A stretch of DNA of 64,000 bases from Saxidomus purpurata (Eukaryota > Mollusca > Bivalvia > Venerida > Veneridae): contig JAFMSR010000003.1 in NCBI GenBank assembly GCA_022818135.1, positions 9,093,976-9,157,975 of the forward strand. Direction: 5' to 3'. The translations under genes were made by a program, and so were the position numbers. This document shows, piece after piece, positions 37,570 through 49,840 of the stretch (the stretch's first letter is position 1; the number at the start of each line of letters is the position of its first letter). The notes beneath the pieces are model-generated. The model was given only the letters and a program-made list of their open reading frames with translations, made no database searches and was not told where the DNA came from.

Positions 37570-37880
37570 GATCATTATCATAGGAGCTCGATGTCGGGAT
37601 TATACTTTTTCCGGCTTTGTTTTGTCTTTTTACATTTATCTAAGAACCAAGCTAACAAAATATGATCTTATTTTCCCCGGATCTCAACTTTTATATTTTA
37701 CCACTGAAGTACCCGGTTCTTTTGTCAGTCTACCGGGTACTTCAGTGGTAAAATATGAAAGTTAAGATCCGGGGAAAATAAGATCATATTTTGTTAGCTT
37801 GGTTCTTAGATAAATGTAAAAAGACAAAACAAAGCCGGAAAAAGCATAATCCCGACATCGAGCTCCTATGATCATTATCA
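37570..37880. mobile_element. Near-perfect hairpin element with flanking direct repeats
   Basis: The arms 37579-37717 and 37732-37870 are almost exact inverted copies (139 bp each) around a 14-bp loop. The outer ends read taggagctcgatgtcgggat. Both sides carry gatcattatca (37570-37580 and 37870-37880), which fits a target duplication of about 10 bp. Open frames of about 100 codons on both strands are mirror images caused by the palindrome. Confidence 0.88.
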
Positions 37881-39060
37881 CAGTCAGATCTACACCAGAA
37901 AGTTGCATGGTCAATGATGTTTGATATTTTGCTATATAAGCCCCTTTACAAATTGGGGCGGAGTAATGTTTGAACTCTACCATCACAAAATGTAGTCCTG
38001 AAAAATCAGAAATGCCCAAAAAATTACAAAAACAGCAATAAATACAGTTGATAGTGATCAAGTTCAGCGGTGGACATCATTAAAATGATGACAACAAAAT
38101 TCCATGGAACTCATTTTCTAGGGTACAACGACACGGTGGTGTATACATGTTGACCGGTGTGACACCTTCTAATTTCTGTATCAGAAACAGAGATTGACAG
38201 AACCATCACTCATTTAGAAACTATTAAAGACTGCAAAATGGATGATAATATTTTGGTTATATAAAGCACTCTAGACATTAGCCTAATTCATTCGTTTTTG
38301 GATCTGATATTTTTTTATAGTTATCAAACCTCAGAAGAAAACGCCCATCCAAAAACTATCGTATAATTAATTTAGACTATCTAGACATATCATGTTACAC
38401 TTGTACTGTACCTTTTTCGGGACAGCCGTATTAAGCTCGCTTTTGACCGGAAGTTGGTTACCTTTCAACCGCTGTAGAGTAACATTAATCGGATTGAAAG
38501 TTCACTCTGTAAGGCACCTTTTAATTGAAAAAAGTCAATAAAATATTCTTGCGTTTTCAGTCTTTCATGAATGGTTTTATAATTTTAGTACGTAAATAGT
38601 TCATATCTATCAATATAATATGTTGTTATCCAAACTAATGTTAATTATGAGTGCAGAGTAATTATACTTTCTCGACCAGTGAATAACGGTCAATATTTCC
38701 AGTAACATATTTGATAAAAAAAACAACAAAGATTAAGTTTGTTTTCCTGGTGTACATGTCACGGTACGGACTTATTTACAATTGGGGACAAAGTATGTAA
38801 GTGGCCGGTAAGCTCATTCGGGATAGCATATCCGCACTGTAAACTGTGTAAGCGAAGGGTCATGGGTTCGCGTCCAGGTCAGGGTGCACATTTTTCTCAA
38901 ACTGTGACATTCGGCGCCTTCAGATCTAACTGTATAAAGATAAAACTTCACAGAAATCTAGCTACCCATCTCTTTCATAATTATACTCAAAATCGCGCCG
39001 ACCATCATTTTTAAAGATAGTTCTTGTTAATACTATTCTCGAGACAGATGTAATGTATGG
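37881..39060. other. Intergenic stretch with a tRNA-derived repeat
   Basis: At about 38795-38880, agctcattcgggatagcat and gggttcgcgtcc look like decayed A and B boxes of a SINE head on the plus strand. No other feature was recognised. Confidence 0.4.
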
Positions 39061-39074
39061 TGACTGATTTCTGC

Positions 39075-39245
39075 CATGTCGTGTTTTCGCGCGGCGGGGC
39101 GAAAAGGCGACACATTACTGATTTACACAAAAAACATAGGGCGACAAGCGACAATTGTTTACTCGCGAACGCGACAAAAAAAAATCGCGTTTTCGTCTTC
39201 AAAGTTTCGCATTTTCGCCCCGCCACCCGCCAAATTTTGCACGAT
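39075..39245. repeat. G+C-rich foldback repeat
   Basis: It contains cggcggggcgaaaaggcgac near the left and cgcattttcgccccgcc near the right in inverted order, with gcgacaa and gtcgc motifs between. Its composition is unlike its surroundings. It is probably a short MITE. Confidence 0.55.
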
Positions 39246-39324
39246 CATGTTACTGGTACCATGACAGATATTAGAATATTTGTTTAATTTTATATATACA
39301 TGTATATTGATTGTTTTCTTGCAG

Positions 39325-39404
39325 AACCTACCATGAGTTCCTTTGAATGTGAAGTTTGTGGCAAGGTGATGGCCACGAATAAGGATGGTCATCGCATATT
39401 ATGA
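39325..39404 (+). CDS. Possible terminal exon with a zinc-finger start
   Basis: A good acceptor (tttcttgcag) is followed by an open stretch encoding FECEVCGKVMATNKDGHRIL and a TGA. The CxxC-x11-H spacing recalls a C2H2 finger, but the second histidine is missing before the stop. No upstream exon was identified, so this may be chance or a fragment. Confidence 0.22.
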
Positions 39405-39934
39405 CAAGTTTTGGTCAGGTATTTAGCACTAAGATGAGGCTGTCGGTTTGTGCCCGTCTGGGGTCACTACCGTACCTCCTCATATAACACCAGTACTAGT
39501 TTTTCCAGGAAGCGACGGGTCGTACCGACTATACCTCGAACGAGGATGGTGGACCCAATAAGCACAATTACAAACAAATTCCAGGAAGCGGACTCGAGAG
39601 TGACTCGATAAGCTACAAACCTTCACAATCGAGCTAAAATAAATTAGTATAAACTAAACTAAAATTGTGCTTCTACAATTAGCAAATCATTTTTCGTGTA
39701 ATGAACGTATAACCATTGATTAATGTTCAAACATCAAGGAACCCAGCGGAAATCAACAACAGTACCAGGCGTCCATGTTTGACCAAATTTTCTTGATGAT
39801 TGCGGTATTAAATGCGGCCTCTAGAGTGTTCATAAGGTTATCATTGGTATTGAATAGCTGACCAAAGGTTCTTGCAATTATGTTGAATGATGAAAATGCA
39901 TCTTAGTACATTCAGTTAGATCTATTATTTAGCC

Positions 39935-39954
39935 GGGGGGGGGGGGGGGGGGGG
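39935..39954 (+). repeat. Run of 20 G
   Basis: An uninterrupted G homopolymer in A+T-rich DNA. It could form a G-quadruplex or be a sequencing or assembly length error. Confidence 0.9.
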
Positions 39955-39959
39955 TCATA

Positions 39960-41010
39960 TAAACAGTGTGCGCGGGAACATAGGTTTCAATTGGCTGATT
40001 GATTATCGATTATGTCTTGATGAGTTCACGCTAGTTTAGATACATTGGTTGTGTAACCTTTTAATTTGGATCTGAATTAACTAATTGCCCTATTGCCGTG
40101 AGATCTGTTAAACTAGATCTATATTTGATATGATTCAGTCTTTGTAATGGCTTTTACCGGAAATCCAGCCGATGAGGACAACTTGTGATGTCGCTGATAG
40201 TTGTCCAATAGAAACCTATGATCTCAGTCGTACATGGTTAGCTAATACCGCCAGTTACGAAGTGCACAAAAACCTTTGTTCTGAACTATAAGAACATACG
40301 TTTTCGAGTAAGAACTTATGTTCTCATAATATGTGTGCATACCGCCACCGAGAACCTAGATTTTCAAAAAAAAAACTTGTGACCCCAACTACGTTCTCGC
40401 TTGAAAACCTAGATCCTCATATTGGAACAAAGGTTTTGGGAATATTTGTACAAATCGCTTGCCATAATGGCGTGAGCTGAAAACAGGCCATAATCGGCGG
40501 AGGTTAGCTCTCATTTTGCCTTCAAGCATTTCACCTGGACGTGAAACGGCTTAATAACGTTTTTGTTAGCTAGAAATAATGATTCGACGGTAGGTACTTA
40601 ACTTGGCCATATCTTGCATGTGGTCATTTGATTAAAAACGCTTAAAAAGTATAACTTACCAGGAGAAGAATAATCATCCGTCATTTTTTCTCACTAGCTT
40701 ACATTAATTTTGCCTCGATTAAAGTAAACCAGAAACCAATTTACGATCTACCCCAATGAGAAAACGAGGCATCACTTAATATTGAAATCTCAACAGTAGG
40801 CTGATAAGCCATGATGCTACATATTCGATTTCATTTTTAAAAAAAGAGAATAGATATTATAGATCCACTGCAGTTTTTATGACTAAATCTGAAGTGTAAG
40901 CTAAGGTATTCTTGCATGCAGTCAGGTGTCCAGGTGTTTCTTGCATCATAGCTAATAGCTGTTTTTCGCTATTTTTTGTTTTTATATAGATAGATCTTCA
41001 AAAATAAGGG
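39960..41010. other. Intergenic stretch, nothing recognised
   Basis: No exon or classified repeat could be supported. A weak motif related to agaacatacgttttcgagtaagaac is locally repeated (about 40270-40440). Confidence 0.4.
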
Positions 41011-41014
41011 TAGT

Positions 41015-41500
41015 CTTGTTAGACTATCCCGATGGTCAAGGACACACTTGGAGTTAATAGGTAATGGGATCTTGTATATGTGCACACATTGTCATGTATT
41101 GAAAGATATTAAAGTAAATTGGCATACTATTCAGCACAACAAGACCCACGACCCTACATCAAAGGTCAATTTCACACTTAGAGTTTAAATGTCATGGAAT
41201 CCTGTGTACATGGTAACTCTGTCATACATGGAAGAAATTCAAAATTACATGACACAGTTGTTGAGCACTTTGAGATGACATGTCACGCCCAAGTCCCACG
41301 TCCTTACCTTGAAGGTCAAGGTCACACTTAGAGGTCAGACGTTTTAGAATCCTGTGTATATGCACTTGTTCATGTCAGGATTGTTACTCTGTTATACATT
41401 GAAGGAATCCAAAATGAATTGAAACAAATGTTCAGCACATGGAAATCAAGTGTTGTGCTTAAGTACCGGGTCCACACCTTGAAGGTCAAGGTCACAGACC
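41015..41500. repeat. Tandem repeat block W, copy A
   Basis: Repeats built on cttgaaggtcaaggtcacac and gtcatgcatggaagaaattc, with a spacing of about 150 bp. The block is similar to 51090-51495 and forms part of the segmental duplication described in the findings. Confidence 0.7.
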
Positions 41501-42403
41501 GTAAGGCACCGCTTTGGGGACATTCGTCATTTATGAAGGACAGCTCTTATTTTCAATAGAGTGTACAACACAGAAATTTTTGCGTGCACTTCCTCCAGAA
41601 TTGAATGAACTTCGCAGGAGTGATTAATACCAAGCCTAGTTGTATAATGCTTTCCCGTTTAAGGCTTTATTATATTACATTAAGGTTCGAGTTTTGTGTG
41701 CAAGCGGCGTGCGGGGGTATTCATCACCTTTAGTGGTAGTTCTATAGTTGTTTTTTTTGTGGTTGAGGCGGAAGATTGGAAAGACAAACACGGCAAAATG
41801 TCTTTCTGTCGTCTGGGCAGGGGCGATAGAACGGCAGAATGAAAGTGGACATGAGCCGCAATTTGCTTGACACGTCCGATGAATACGAGGAGCTACTACA
41901 ACTGCACATATGTTCTGTGCTTCTCAAAGGAAGATATCTCCGGTACAGCTTCAAACAATAATGAGCCCATTGCACTTGAATGGAACCAAGTTTGCGATCT
42001 AGATGCTGTCAATGTTTTGTTTGTTTTCAGGTAATCTCATTGTGTAAACTTTACTCATTTAGTTACTATCAGTGACATGACTGTTTGCAGAGACAATAAC
42101 TTTTCATTGGAAAGTCCATTTTCTTTTTGGACTTCATTTTACTTTCATCAAGAAAAAAAAGAAGACGTTTCATGGAAAAGCTTTATTTCCTGTTAATAAA
42201 AGTAAACAAATGCAACATTTATTGCTATTAAAGACGCAATGTTTCTTGGGAAACGCTTTTACCTATACATTGCTATAAATGTATCTAACAAACATTATAT
42301 ATGAGCAAGTATAAAACAATTTCCTAAAATCGTAATAACATGATATACAAATGTAGCATTGTTAACGCATTAATGTAATGTAATGTTATATTTACATAAT
42401 TAT

Positions 42404-42430
42404 CACGGACCTATATACACAAGGTCCGTG
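42404..42430. other. Conserved short hairpin, copy A
   Basis: cacggacct and aggtccgtg form a 9-bp stem around tatatacaca. The same hairpin is found unchanged in block X copy B (56045-56071). Confidence 0.6.
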
Positions 42431-42579
42431 GTTTTATGTTTATACACGAACAACCTCTTAATTTCTTAAAGAGAAAAATCAAAAGTGTTCATATGACATA
42501 ATTATATGACATATATTTCGTTCGATCTTGGATAAAATCGAAATTATTAAGTCCATGTATAAACAGTATGAAGAATCAA

Positions 42580-43150
42580 AAGTAAACAAAGCAATGTATA
42601 AACAATATACAGAATTAAAAAGCAATGTATAAACAATATACAGAATTAAAGAGCAATGTATAAACAATATACAGAATTAAAGAGCAATGTATAAACAATA
42701 TACAGAATTAAAGAGCAATGTATAAACAATATACAGAATTAAAGAGCAATGTATAAACAATATACAGAATTAAATAGCAATGTATAAACAATATACAGAA
42801 TTAAAAAGCAATGTATAAACAATATGCAGAATTAAAGAGCAATGTATAAACAATATGCAGAATTAAAGAGCAATGTATAAACAATATACAGAATTAAAGA
42901 GCAATGTATAAACAATATACAGAATTAAAGAGCAATGTATAAACAATATACAGAATTAAAGATCAATGTATAAACAATATACAGAATTAAAGAGCAATGT
43001 ATAAACAATATACAGAATAAAAGAGCAATGTATAAACAATATACAGAATTAAAAAGCAATGTATAAACAATATGAAGAATTAAAGAGCAATGTATAAACA
43101 ATATACAGAATTAAAAAGCAATGTATAAACAATATGCAGAATTAACAGTC
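42580..43150. repeat. 31-bp minisatellite, about 18 units
   Basis: Regular 31-bp units (gcaatgtataaacaatatac plus agaattaaaga). Most copies are identical apart from single substitutions. There are no unique spacers between units, so it is not a CRISPR array. The paralogous site at 56218-56315 has only three diverged units. Confidence 0.92.
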
Positions 43151-43895
43151 AATATTTATTTTCGGAATATTCTCACAGTTAACTCTTTTACTGACGTTTT
43201 GGCGTGTTGGTCTTTATAAAAAGATGACTATTTTAAAAACGCTAGTATACACACTTACTTTGAACAGCTAAAAGGAATTAAAGATGAAAAATCTGCAACA
43301 TTGCCCAAAATAATTATATCGATGTGTTTTGATATGCATGTTCTTCAAAGTCTTTGAAACAAACACCTATTATTTCTTGTAAAATTATATCCAATTATAG
43401 GTGGTCATAAATCATTCTACAACCTGTTACTACATTAAGAATGTGTGGTTCCAGCAAATTTAAGGGTCTAATCTATAACTACCTTAACAAAAAAGAAATA
43501 CGAAATATCCGTCTTAACCTTTAGATTAATACACAATTCAATGTTTTTCTTTAAAAAACAGAGTTAACGGTAGCTGGGTTACTAGATATGTCTTCTCAAA
43601 ATAAAAGCTTTTAATTATACTGGTAAAATGCCAATCGCAGTATCAGCATGAATAAACAATCATTGCTGTGCTATTGGTTTATGCCAAGTAAAACAGTTAT
43701 TATTAACAAAATATCAGTCAAGAGATTCAGTGTAAATTGCTAGTGAACATATTTGTCTATACAACAAACAAGTCCTATCAGTGTGCAGTGTCTTCACAAA
43801 ATAGACTTACTTTGTCTACGAATTTGCAAAATAATAGAGATGATAGAGATAACTGTCACAGTACAAATCTGCTTATTTTCTTCTTCACGAGAATT

Positions 43896-45055
43896 TTACA
43901 GGTCTTCATGCCTTGCTACTTTTCTCAATAGGTTCTGAAGACAGTGTTCTACTGTCCCGCCCTTGCTATAGTAGAAAACAGTTTCCGTTTCCTTTGTGCA
44001 AGAGTCCGTGCAAATCCCCATGTACTTCCATTCGAACCCCATCATCATGCCCTGGTATGACCAGTTTATCTTACATCCGTCTCCGCGCGGAAACTGTAAA
44101 AAAAAAAACAAATCAAAGTATTGAATTACTGAGGGAAGGCGATTTCGAGAGATGTTGAGGTCGAATAAGGCGCATTTTAAGCAGTTTTATAGCCCACACT
44201 TCTCTGGTAAAAACTCAAGTTTAATTCATTAAACATTCAGGTAAAATTAAGTGCATACAGTAGTTTCAAAACTGTATCGTCATTTTATACATTTACTTTC
44301 AAGTTTCGTTTATATACTGTAAATACTGAGTGTACTTGTCGTCCACATATGAAATAATTGAGGAATTAATTCCAATACTAATTCTTGACCCTGAAAAAAA
44401 CTGTTTACATTTTATTTCATATAGCGTCAATGTCTATATAAAGACCGACTTGGAAATTTCCGTTTCTTTTTTAAGTACACGACCTTCTAGCTTATTTTCC
44501 GGAAATCCCATAATATCTATTTTTAGATCAAGTTCCATAATATCTATTTTTAGATGATTAATACAGGAACTATTTGTTTATATAATGAGACGCCTAAATA
44601 CATTTCCATAGACTTACATTATAAGGGTTTCTTCCGGTGCGACTACCCAAAATCTCACCGACTGCTGAAATGAGCTTTATTTTGTAGAATCATCCTAGTC
44701 CCACATAAAAATAACAAAATTTATACATGTGATCCAATACTTTATGCCAGTAATTTGGAGCTCAATGACACCACCCCCATTTTCGTGGCAGTTTTAGTGG
44801 TCACCGACCAAATATATCAGTATTTTCAAATACCAAATATTTTGATCATGATTTATATCCAGATTTTTCTCTTCATATTTCATTTGTGATCTATCATGCA
44901 GCGATTATTTCAAACTAATTTTTCTTGTATGCATCCACTTAGTTTAAGCTAATCAGCAATCAAACATATAGTGTAGGTCTGCATGTTCCCTAGACAAAAT
45001 AACCTGCTTCCGGTTTTCACCGATTTAGGCGTCTCATACCTATTGAGAGAGAGAA

Positions 45056-45105
<50 letters not shown>

Positions 45106-47099
45106 ACAGAGTACATATACATATAAAACACGACACTAAACAGATGCTTGATATAACTTCAGTTCAAATAAAATGTAGAGTATTGTCATACTGGGGAAAA
45201 TTGTTAGTTGACGCCGCGAGGGATCGCGGCGTCAGTATTGAATAGGTTTCAATTTTGGACCATGGGGTTGCATAATCAAATAGGGAGCAGCCAACATTAT
45301 TATTGTAAATCTAAACTATGTTCTGTATGTATGAAAAATGACTTTTATGAATCATTAAATTGTATTAAGTCATTAAGAAAATAATAAAGTACAAAATACT
45401 TACGTCTTCTTCCCTTATTACAAAACTTTGGACACATTTAATGAGTATTTAATAACTCTTCCACAAACTCGCAGACTACGGGTTTTTTATAGCTTTGTTT
45501 ACGGACCTTACGACCCGATTCATCAAAGCTCAGAAAAAAAGATTCGGAAGATGTTTTGCTATCTTAAACCACTCAGATAATAGAATACATGGCGCCAACG
45601 CGAAAAATCAATGAAAACCCATTTTAATTACTACATATTAGACTATAATATTGAAACTGTAAAGAAAAACCGTTCACCCAACTATGCAATACGTAGGGCC
45701 CTAACGGAATTCCATTCCATCATTTGTAAATAAAAACAATACTCAGCCAATGGTAGTTCTGTACAATGTATACGTCACAGCATAATTAATCATGTGGATT
45801 TCATCTCTTTCCGCCATATTGCTAGAGTGTATACGCTTCGGGAATAGAAAGAAAGAATAATCCACATTACCAGCTACAGGGAGGGAGGGGCTGGTATATC
45901 TGTTTTACAAATAGTTATTTTTCACAATATTTGGACCCGGTGTAAATTATATTTGCACAGGTTTTTTTGCCTCTGCTTCCTATAAACCGACCTGTAGTCT
46001 GGGAAATTGTGGGAGGAGCCATGGTTATAAATAGTTTTGTCTATCTAAAAATAGCCAGTGTAAAATTAGCATCCGAAAATAATGTTGTGAAAAAAGAGGT
46101 AACACAAGGATTTAGTATTATGCTAGTTACTAATAAAAAGTTTATTTTTATGAATCAGTTTCATAAACAAAAAGTACACAGAGGTAATGATCATTTATAG
46201 AGAAACCTGTCCAAGTCATGCTTCTAAAACATGCGCGGCGTCTTTGATGCTTTGCATCAAAATTCGTCTTGTTGATAAAGATAGTAAGATTAGTAATTTG
46301 TTATATAGAACCATGTTTAATTTGCATAGTAATAATGTTATTAATTCACCTTGGCTGGAATTTGTTAAAAAAACATTAGATGACTTAGGATTGTCTTACT
46401 TCTGTGTTGATAAAAAAATATGTAATATAAATGCTTTCAAATTGGCTGTTAAGAAAAGGTTGGAAGACCAATTTTTACAGGAATGGTCTAGTCAAATTGA
46501 TTAGTCATCTAAGTGTATTATATATAGGTTGTATAAAGATTTTGAAAAGTATCTCGATATTTTACCTAGAAATCTTGCTATTAGAATGTGCAAATTCAGA
46601 ACACTAAAGCATAAATTACCTATTGAAAAAGGTAGATTTTTAAATTTGGAAAGAAACCAAAGATTATGCACAAATTGTAAATGTATAGGGGACGAATTTC
46701 ACTATCTATTTGAATGTCCCAATTTTCTTGATGTTAGGAAATCTTATCTATCTAAATATTACTATAGAAATCCAAACTCTATTAAACTGAAATATTTAAT
46801 GTGTACCAGTAACAAAACTAAACTGGTAAATCTTGCCTCCTTTTGTAAAACATCTGAGTTTCAATAAGTGTATGTTTGACTCGACTGTTATTATGTTCTA
46901 TCTGTGGCAATTTTCTTTGAAAAGAGCATGATTAAAATCAATGTTATATACTAATTATATATATATTGTAAATACCTCTCCAGAACTCTGTGCATCAAGT
47001 GCGCCTGCTAGTTTTGTTGCTCCATCCAATAAACCACCCAGGGCTAGCCCGGCATCCGTTGTCTCTTGAAACGTAAAGGCCCATCTACACAGTAAACCT

Positions 47100-47132
<33 letters not shown>

Positions 47133-48750
47133 CTCTTTATTTTCAGAAGGTAACTCATAACCTTGATGCATAAACCTTAGGAGTACGTTTTTGAGGGGGG
47201 TAAATCATGACCGTATACACAGTAAATCATGGTTCATGCAACATATTTAATTATTTAAAAAAAAAAGTATTTCGCAGTGGAAACTTTAAAATCTTCATAA
47301 TACATGTTTGTTTTGTAAAAACAAATGTTGCTAGTAGGGATATTATTTATAGAAAGACAATGTGTGTGAACCTGCACAGCCAAGAAAGATAAATTTTATT
47401 TATATCATGTACTATTTTTTATTTACAAAATAATTTAAATATCTAACTAATTTCATAGTCAGTATAAAAACAAGCAATGTCTGCATTGTTTTATTCAATT
47501 TCAAACTATTTCCACCATAATTATAATCTCTTTCACACTTCTCTGGAATTTTAATCTAATTAGGGCGCTGTCACCTGGGTAATAAATAAAATCTCTGTGT
47601 GGGGTCAGTACAGCAAGGTTTAGCGGATAGGACTTTCTCTATCCCAAAAATGGAGTATACACTTCAGAAAAATCGTACATTCGACCAATCTACACACTAA
47701 ACTTTGCTGAATAGATCAAACTTTATAAATCAAGGTTTACTGTGTAGATGGGCCTTTTTTAAATCAAATGTTAATGACACAACACGAGTTCATCGAAAGG
47801 AAAATAACTCCGCTAAGAATCACTGAACTGGAAAATGTCGACGATACTTAGCACTGATCATTCATGTGAAGTTTGGATGAAATCCGCCAAGCGATTTACG
47901 AGGAGCCCTGCGGACAAACTTAGATTTAGGATTATGATTTATAAAATAGGATAATAACTCCGCTAATAATCAAAGCACCGGTAAATGCTGACTATATGCA
48001 CAACTACACTTGGTACTAAATATTTCTACCAAGTTTCAGTCGATAAACTTTGTAACATACAGACAGACGGCAGATAGACAGACATACAGCACCAAATCAA
48101 TATATCTTCCACCACTAAGTAGGAGACAGAACTACAAGTGATGGTGTTAAAGTCCCACGAGCACTTTAGATGTAAATTTACTTGTAGCTCTTGTATTACC
48201 AGTAAAGATGGCTTACCTGTTATTTGTACAAATTGCTCGACGGTACATGCTATATCGGAGTATTTTTTTCAATGAAATTGCAAAATTTAAGAAAAACTTT
48301 CTGACAACGCTTTTCATTGAAGAGGCGACAAACATTTGAAAGAAAGGAATAAGTCAAAACTGTTTTAGACAACATGGAACACTATTTTATATTATTCTAT
48401 ATATGAGTATTCTAGGTGCAACTGGGGGCTTTTACATACTGGCAACCTGCATCTCTATGCTTTGTATATTGTTGACTTTCTGTCTGACGTTTAACACGAA
48501 TTTTAAATGATTTTTAGCCATGTCAATTTAATGATTTTATTAGCCAATTAAAAAGTCGAAAGTGTTTGGTTATTTGACTACCTACACTAGCAGTAGTGTA
48601 GTGGTTTGTTTAGTTTATACCTACTTTGTTTATTTTTTTATAAAAAATTTCTTCCTTTTAAACACCTAACTAATATAATAATACAAATTCTTAGTACTTA
48701 CCAAAAATTGTAACCAAAAGAAAACCAAAAATCAGTCGCCCCTGCATCAT
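43896..48750 (-). CDS. Peptide gene A: predicted secreted four-cysteine peptide
   Basis: Three minus-strand exons: 48750-48702, 47065-46977 and 44093-43896, giving 111 residues. All junctions are GT/AG and phases agree (1, then 0). Exon 1 encodes a signal-peptide-like leader, MMQGRLIFGFLLVTIF. Exon 2 encodes a small hydrophobic, Gly/Ala/Leu-rich segment (GLALGGLLDGATKLAGAL). Exon 3 encodes 65 residues with four cysteines (C-x20-C-x3-C-x18-C), including CKINWSYQG and GICTDSCTKE, and ends ARHEDL-stop. The protein is presumably secreted through the ER with one or two disulphides. I do not recognise the family; an antimicrobial or other extracellular effector role is only a guess from size and layout. 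Paralogue B at 57759-61458 has an identical exon 3 protein. A MITE lies 11 bp upstream of exon 2 and a LINE fragment sits in intron 2. Confidence 0.8.
44330..45040. other. Intron 2 of peptide gene A
   Basis: Its first part is shared with 29580-30010 and 58040-58400. Nothing further is recognised, and no alternative exon could be supported. Confidence 0.4.
45050..45098. repeat. (GA)n microsatellite
   Basis: About 20 GA dinucleotides with one interruption. The paralogous site in copy B (58466-58575) carries GA plus GACA repeats. Confidence 0.95.
45210..45233. other. G+C-rich perfect hairpin
   Basis: A 10-bp perfect stem (gacgccgcga with tcgcggcgtc) around a ggga loop in otherwise A+T-rich DNA inside peptide gene A intron 2. 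Its function is unknown. Confidence 0.7.
45243..46270. repeat. Segmental duplication block Y, copy A
   Basis: Matches 51497-51674 plus 54247-55105 (landmarks ggggttgcataatc, ttttatagctttgtttacgg and gtgggaggagccatggttat). In copy A it lies downstream of block X in plus orientation, and in copy B upstream of it. Confidence 0.8.
46272..46890 (+). pseudogene. LINE ORF2 C-terminal fragment
   Basis: The frame starting inside 46187-46504 continues in the same frame after a TAG (46502-46504) through 46867. It ends in a zinc-knuckle-like block (CTNCKCIGDEFHYLFECPNF) followed by LSKYYYRNPNSIKLKYLM, the usual C-terminus of a mollusc LINE ORF2. Copy B of the duplication lacks it: B runs from aattcgtcttgt straight into block X. 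It is therefore a later, 5'-truncated insertion in peptide gene A intron 2. Dead because of the in-frame stop and truncation. Confidence 0.72.
47076..47758. mobile_element. TIR MITE, copy 2, beside the exon 2 acceptor of peptide gene A
   Basis: Same family as 30031-30666: it begins aaaggcccatctacacagta and ends in the inverted form. An AAT-tailed retroposon piece (47100-47160) has inserted near its left end. The corresponding site in copy B (gaaacgttaaaatcaaatg, near 58775) is empty, so the insertion postdates the duplication. Confidence 0.85.
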
Positions 48751-48813
48751 TGATCTACCGGTAGATATTGCTCGTGTAAATCGAGTAACTCGCACAAAAC
48801 GAAGTCTCTGAAG

Positions 48814-48819
48814 TTTATA
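48814..48819 (-). promoter_or_regulatory. Candidate TATA box of peptide gene A
   Basis: TATAAA on the minus strand lies 64 bases before the ATG at 48750, in a stretch conserved with copy B (ctataaacttcagagacttcg). Copy B has TTTAAA at this place, so the promoters may differ in strength. No transcript start is known. Confidence 0.4.
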
Positions 48820-49047
48820 GGTATACTAGTATATTTTCTTCCACAAAACAAGATGATACTTCATCTATACCGGTATGTGTTAACATGACAATTATGAAAT
48901 GTATCTTCATACAATGGTCTACTTGACGGATACGTCCAACACAAAAATATGAAAAAGTCTTCTTTAAGTATGGTAAAGTTAGTTAATGGTTTGAATCACA
49001 GGCGTTCGATTAATGACCAAAAAGCTATATATCTACAAGGTGAACAA

Positions 49048-49840
49048 AATAGTCATATGGGCTTGTACAACTTTTCTCCAACAGTTTCCAACCGATCTTG
49101 TCAATCTATATAGGTACCGATCGTTTAAGGAATGATTCCTCTATAAAGAAAATCTACGGTCATGCCGACTATTTCTCGTTTATGAAAAATGTAAACTTGA
49201 ACTGCCAAAAGAGCTATTCGGAGGTTTGTGATTGCACTGTTTTTATAAAATATATCACAAATGAAACGCAATCAAAACACGATAAATTCATTGCAATCTA
49301 CTAGACGTGCAAACCAACATATTTCCAAAACTTAAATAACGAAATTAGATTCTTTTTTCGGACAATATTAATATCGTTTAGTAGGCAGCCATGTGTGTTT
49401 CAAATGCGCATACTCTGAGGAGTTTGTAAAGACGCCGTCTCGATGGTCAGAGGCGGAGGTGTGTCGAGATGGCGAGCATTCGAACATGGCTTCTTCGAAA
49501 CCGATGTTTGCATTTTCTGAAAAAAGAAAGTTCGTCTACTTTCGTTATTTACTTTTTGGAAATATGTAGCGTGGATAATGAAATTATTTGATGGTTGGCA
49601 CTAGTAGATTGTAATAAATGATGCGTTTTGAATGCGTTTTTTTTTTTATATGAAAACAGTGCAATCACAAGCCTCCGACAGTTTGCGGATTTATATTTCA
49701 TAAGCATGACAGTAAATTTGTCGTATATAGAAATCTTTCCTCTAATTACGATCGGTTACCTAGATTGATAAGATCGGTTGAAAACTGTTGGACAAATGTA
49801 GTCCGAACAAATATGACTGTATTTTTCCCATTCGGTAGAG
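49048..49840. mobile_element. Large foldback element
   Basis: The left arm (about 49048-49320) and right arm (about 49560-49840) are imperfect inverted copies: ccaacagtttccaaccgatc is matched by gatcggttgaaaactgttgg, and gtttgtgattgcactgttt by aaacagtgcaatcacaagcc. The spacer is about 240 bp. The outer part of the arms is also shared with 61790-61835. Confidence 0.75.

Larger units (their letters stand above)
41635..44600. repeat. Segmental duplication block X, copy A
   Basis: Alignable with 55105-58440 over most of its length (landmarks ataatgctttccc, gaaagtggacatgagcc, gaagacgtttcatgg and the hairpin at 42404). It includes the last exon of peptide gene A. Minus-strand open frames at 41742-41975 and 55145-55345 share FILPFYRPC-DDRKTFCR but differ in frame ends, so I treat them as repeat-derived. 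Confidence 0.8.
46898..49090. repeat. Segmental duplication block Z, copy A
   Basis: Matches 58605-61830, carrying exons 1 and 2 of the peptide gene and its upstream region. Landmarks are tctgtggcaattttctttga, ccaccactaagtaggagaca, and tcatctataccggtatgtg upstream of the gene. Confidence 0.82.

Noticed and set aside
37412..38061. Two overlapping frames of about 100-117 codons on opposite strands with the same peptide
   Set aside because: They are mirror images created by the 37579-37870 palindrome.
42580..43150. CRISPR-like regular 31-bp repeats
   Set aside because: The units abut directly with no unique spacers, and the context is eukaryotic; it is a minisatellite.
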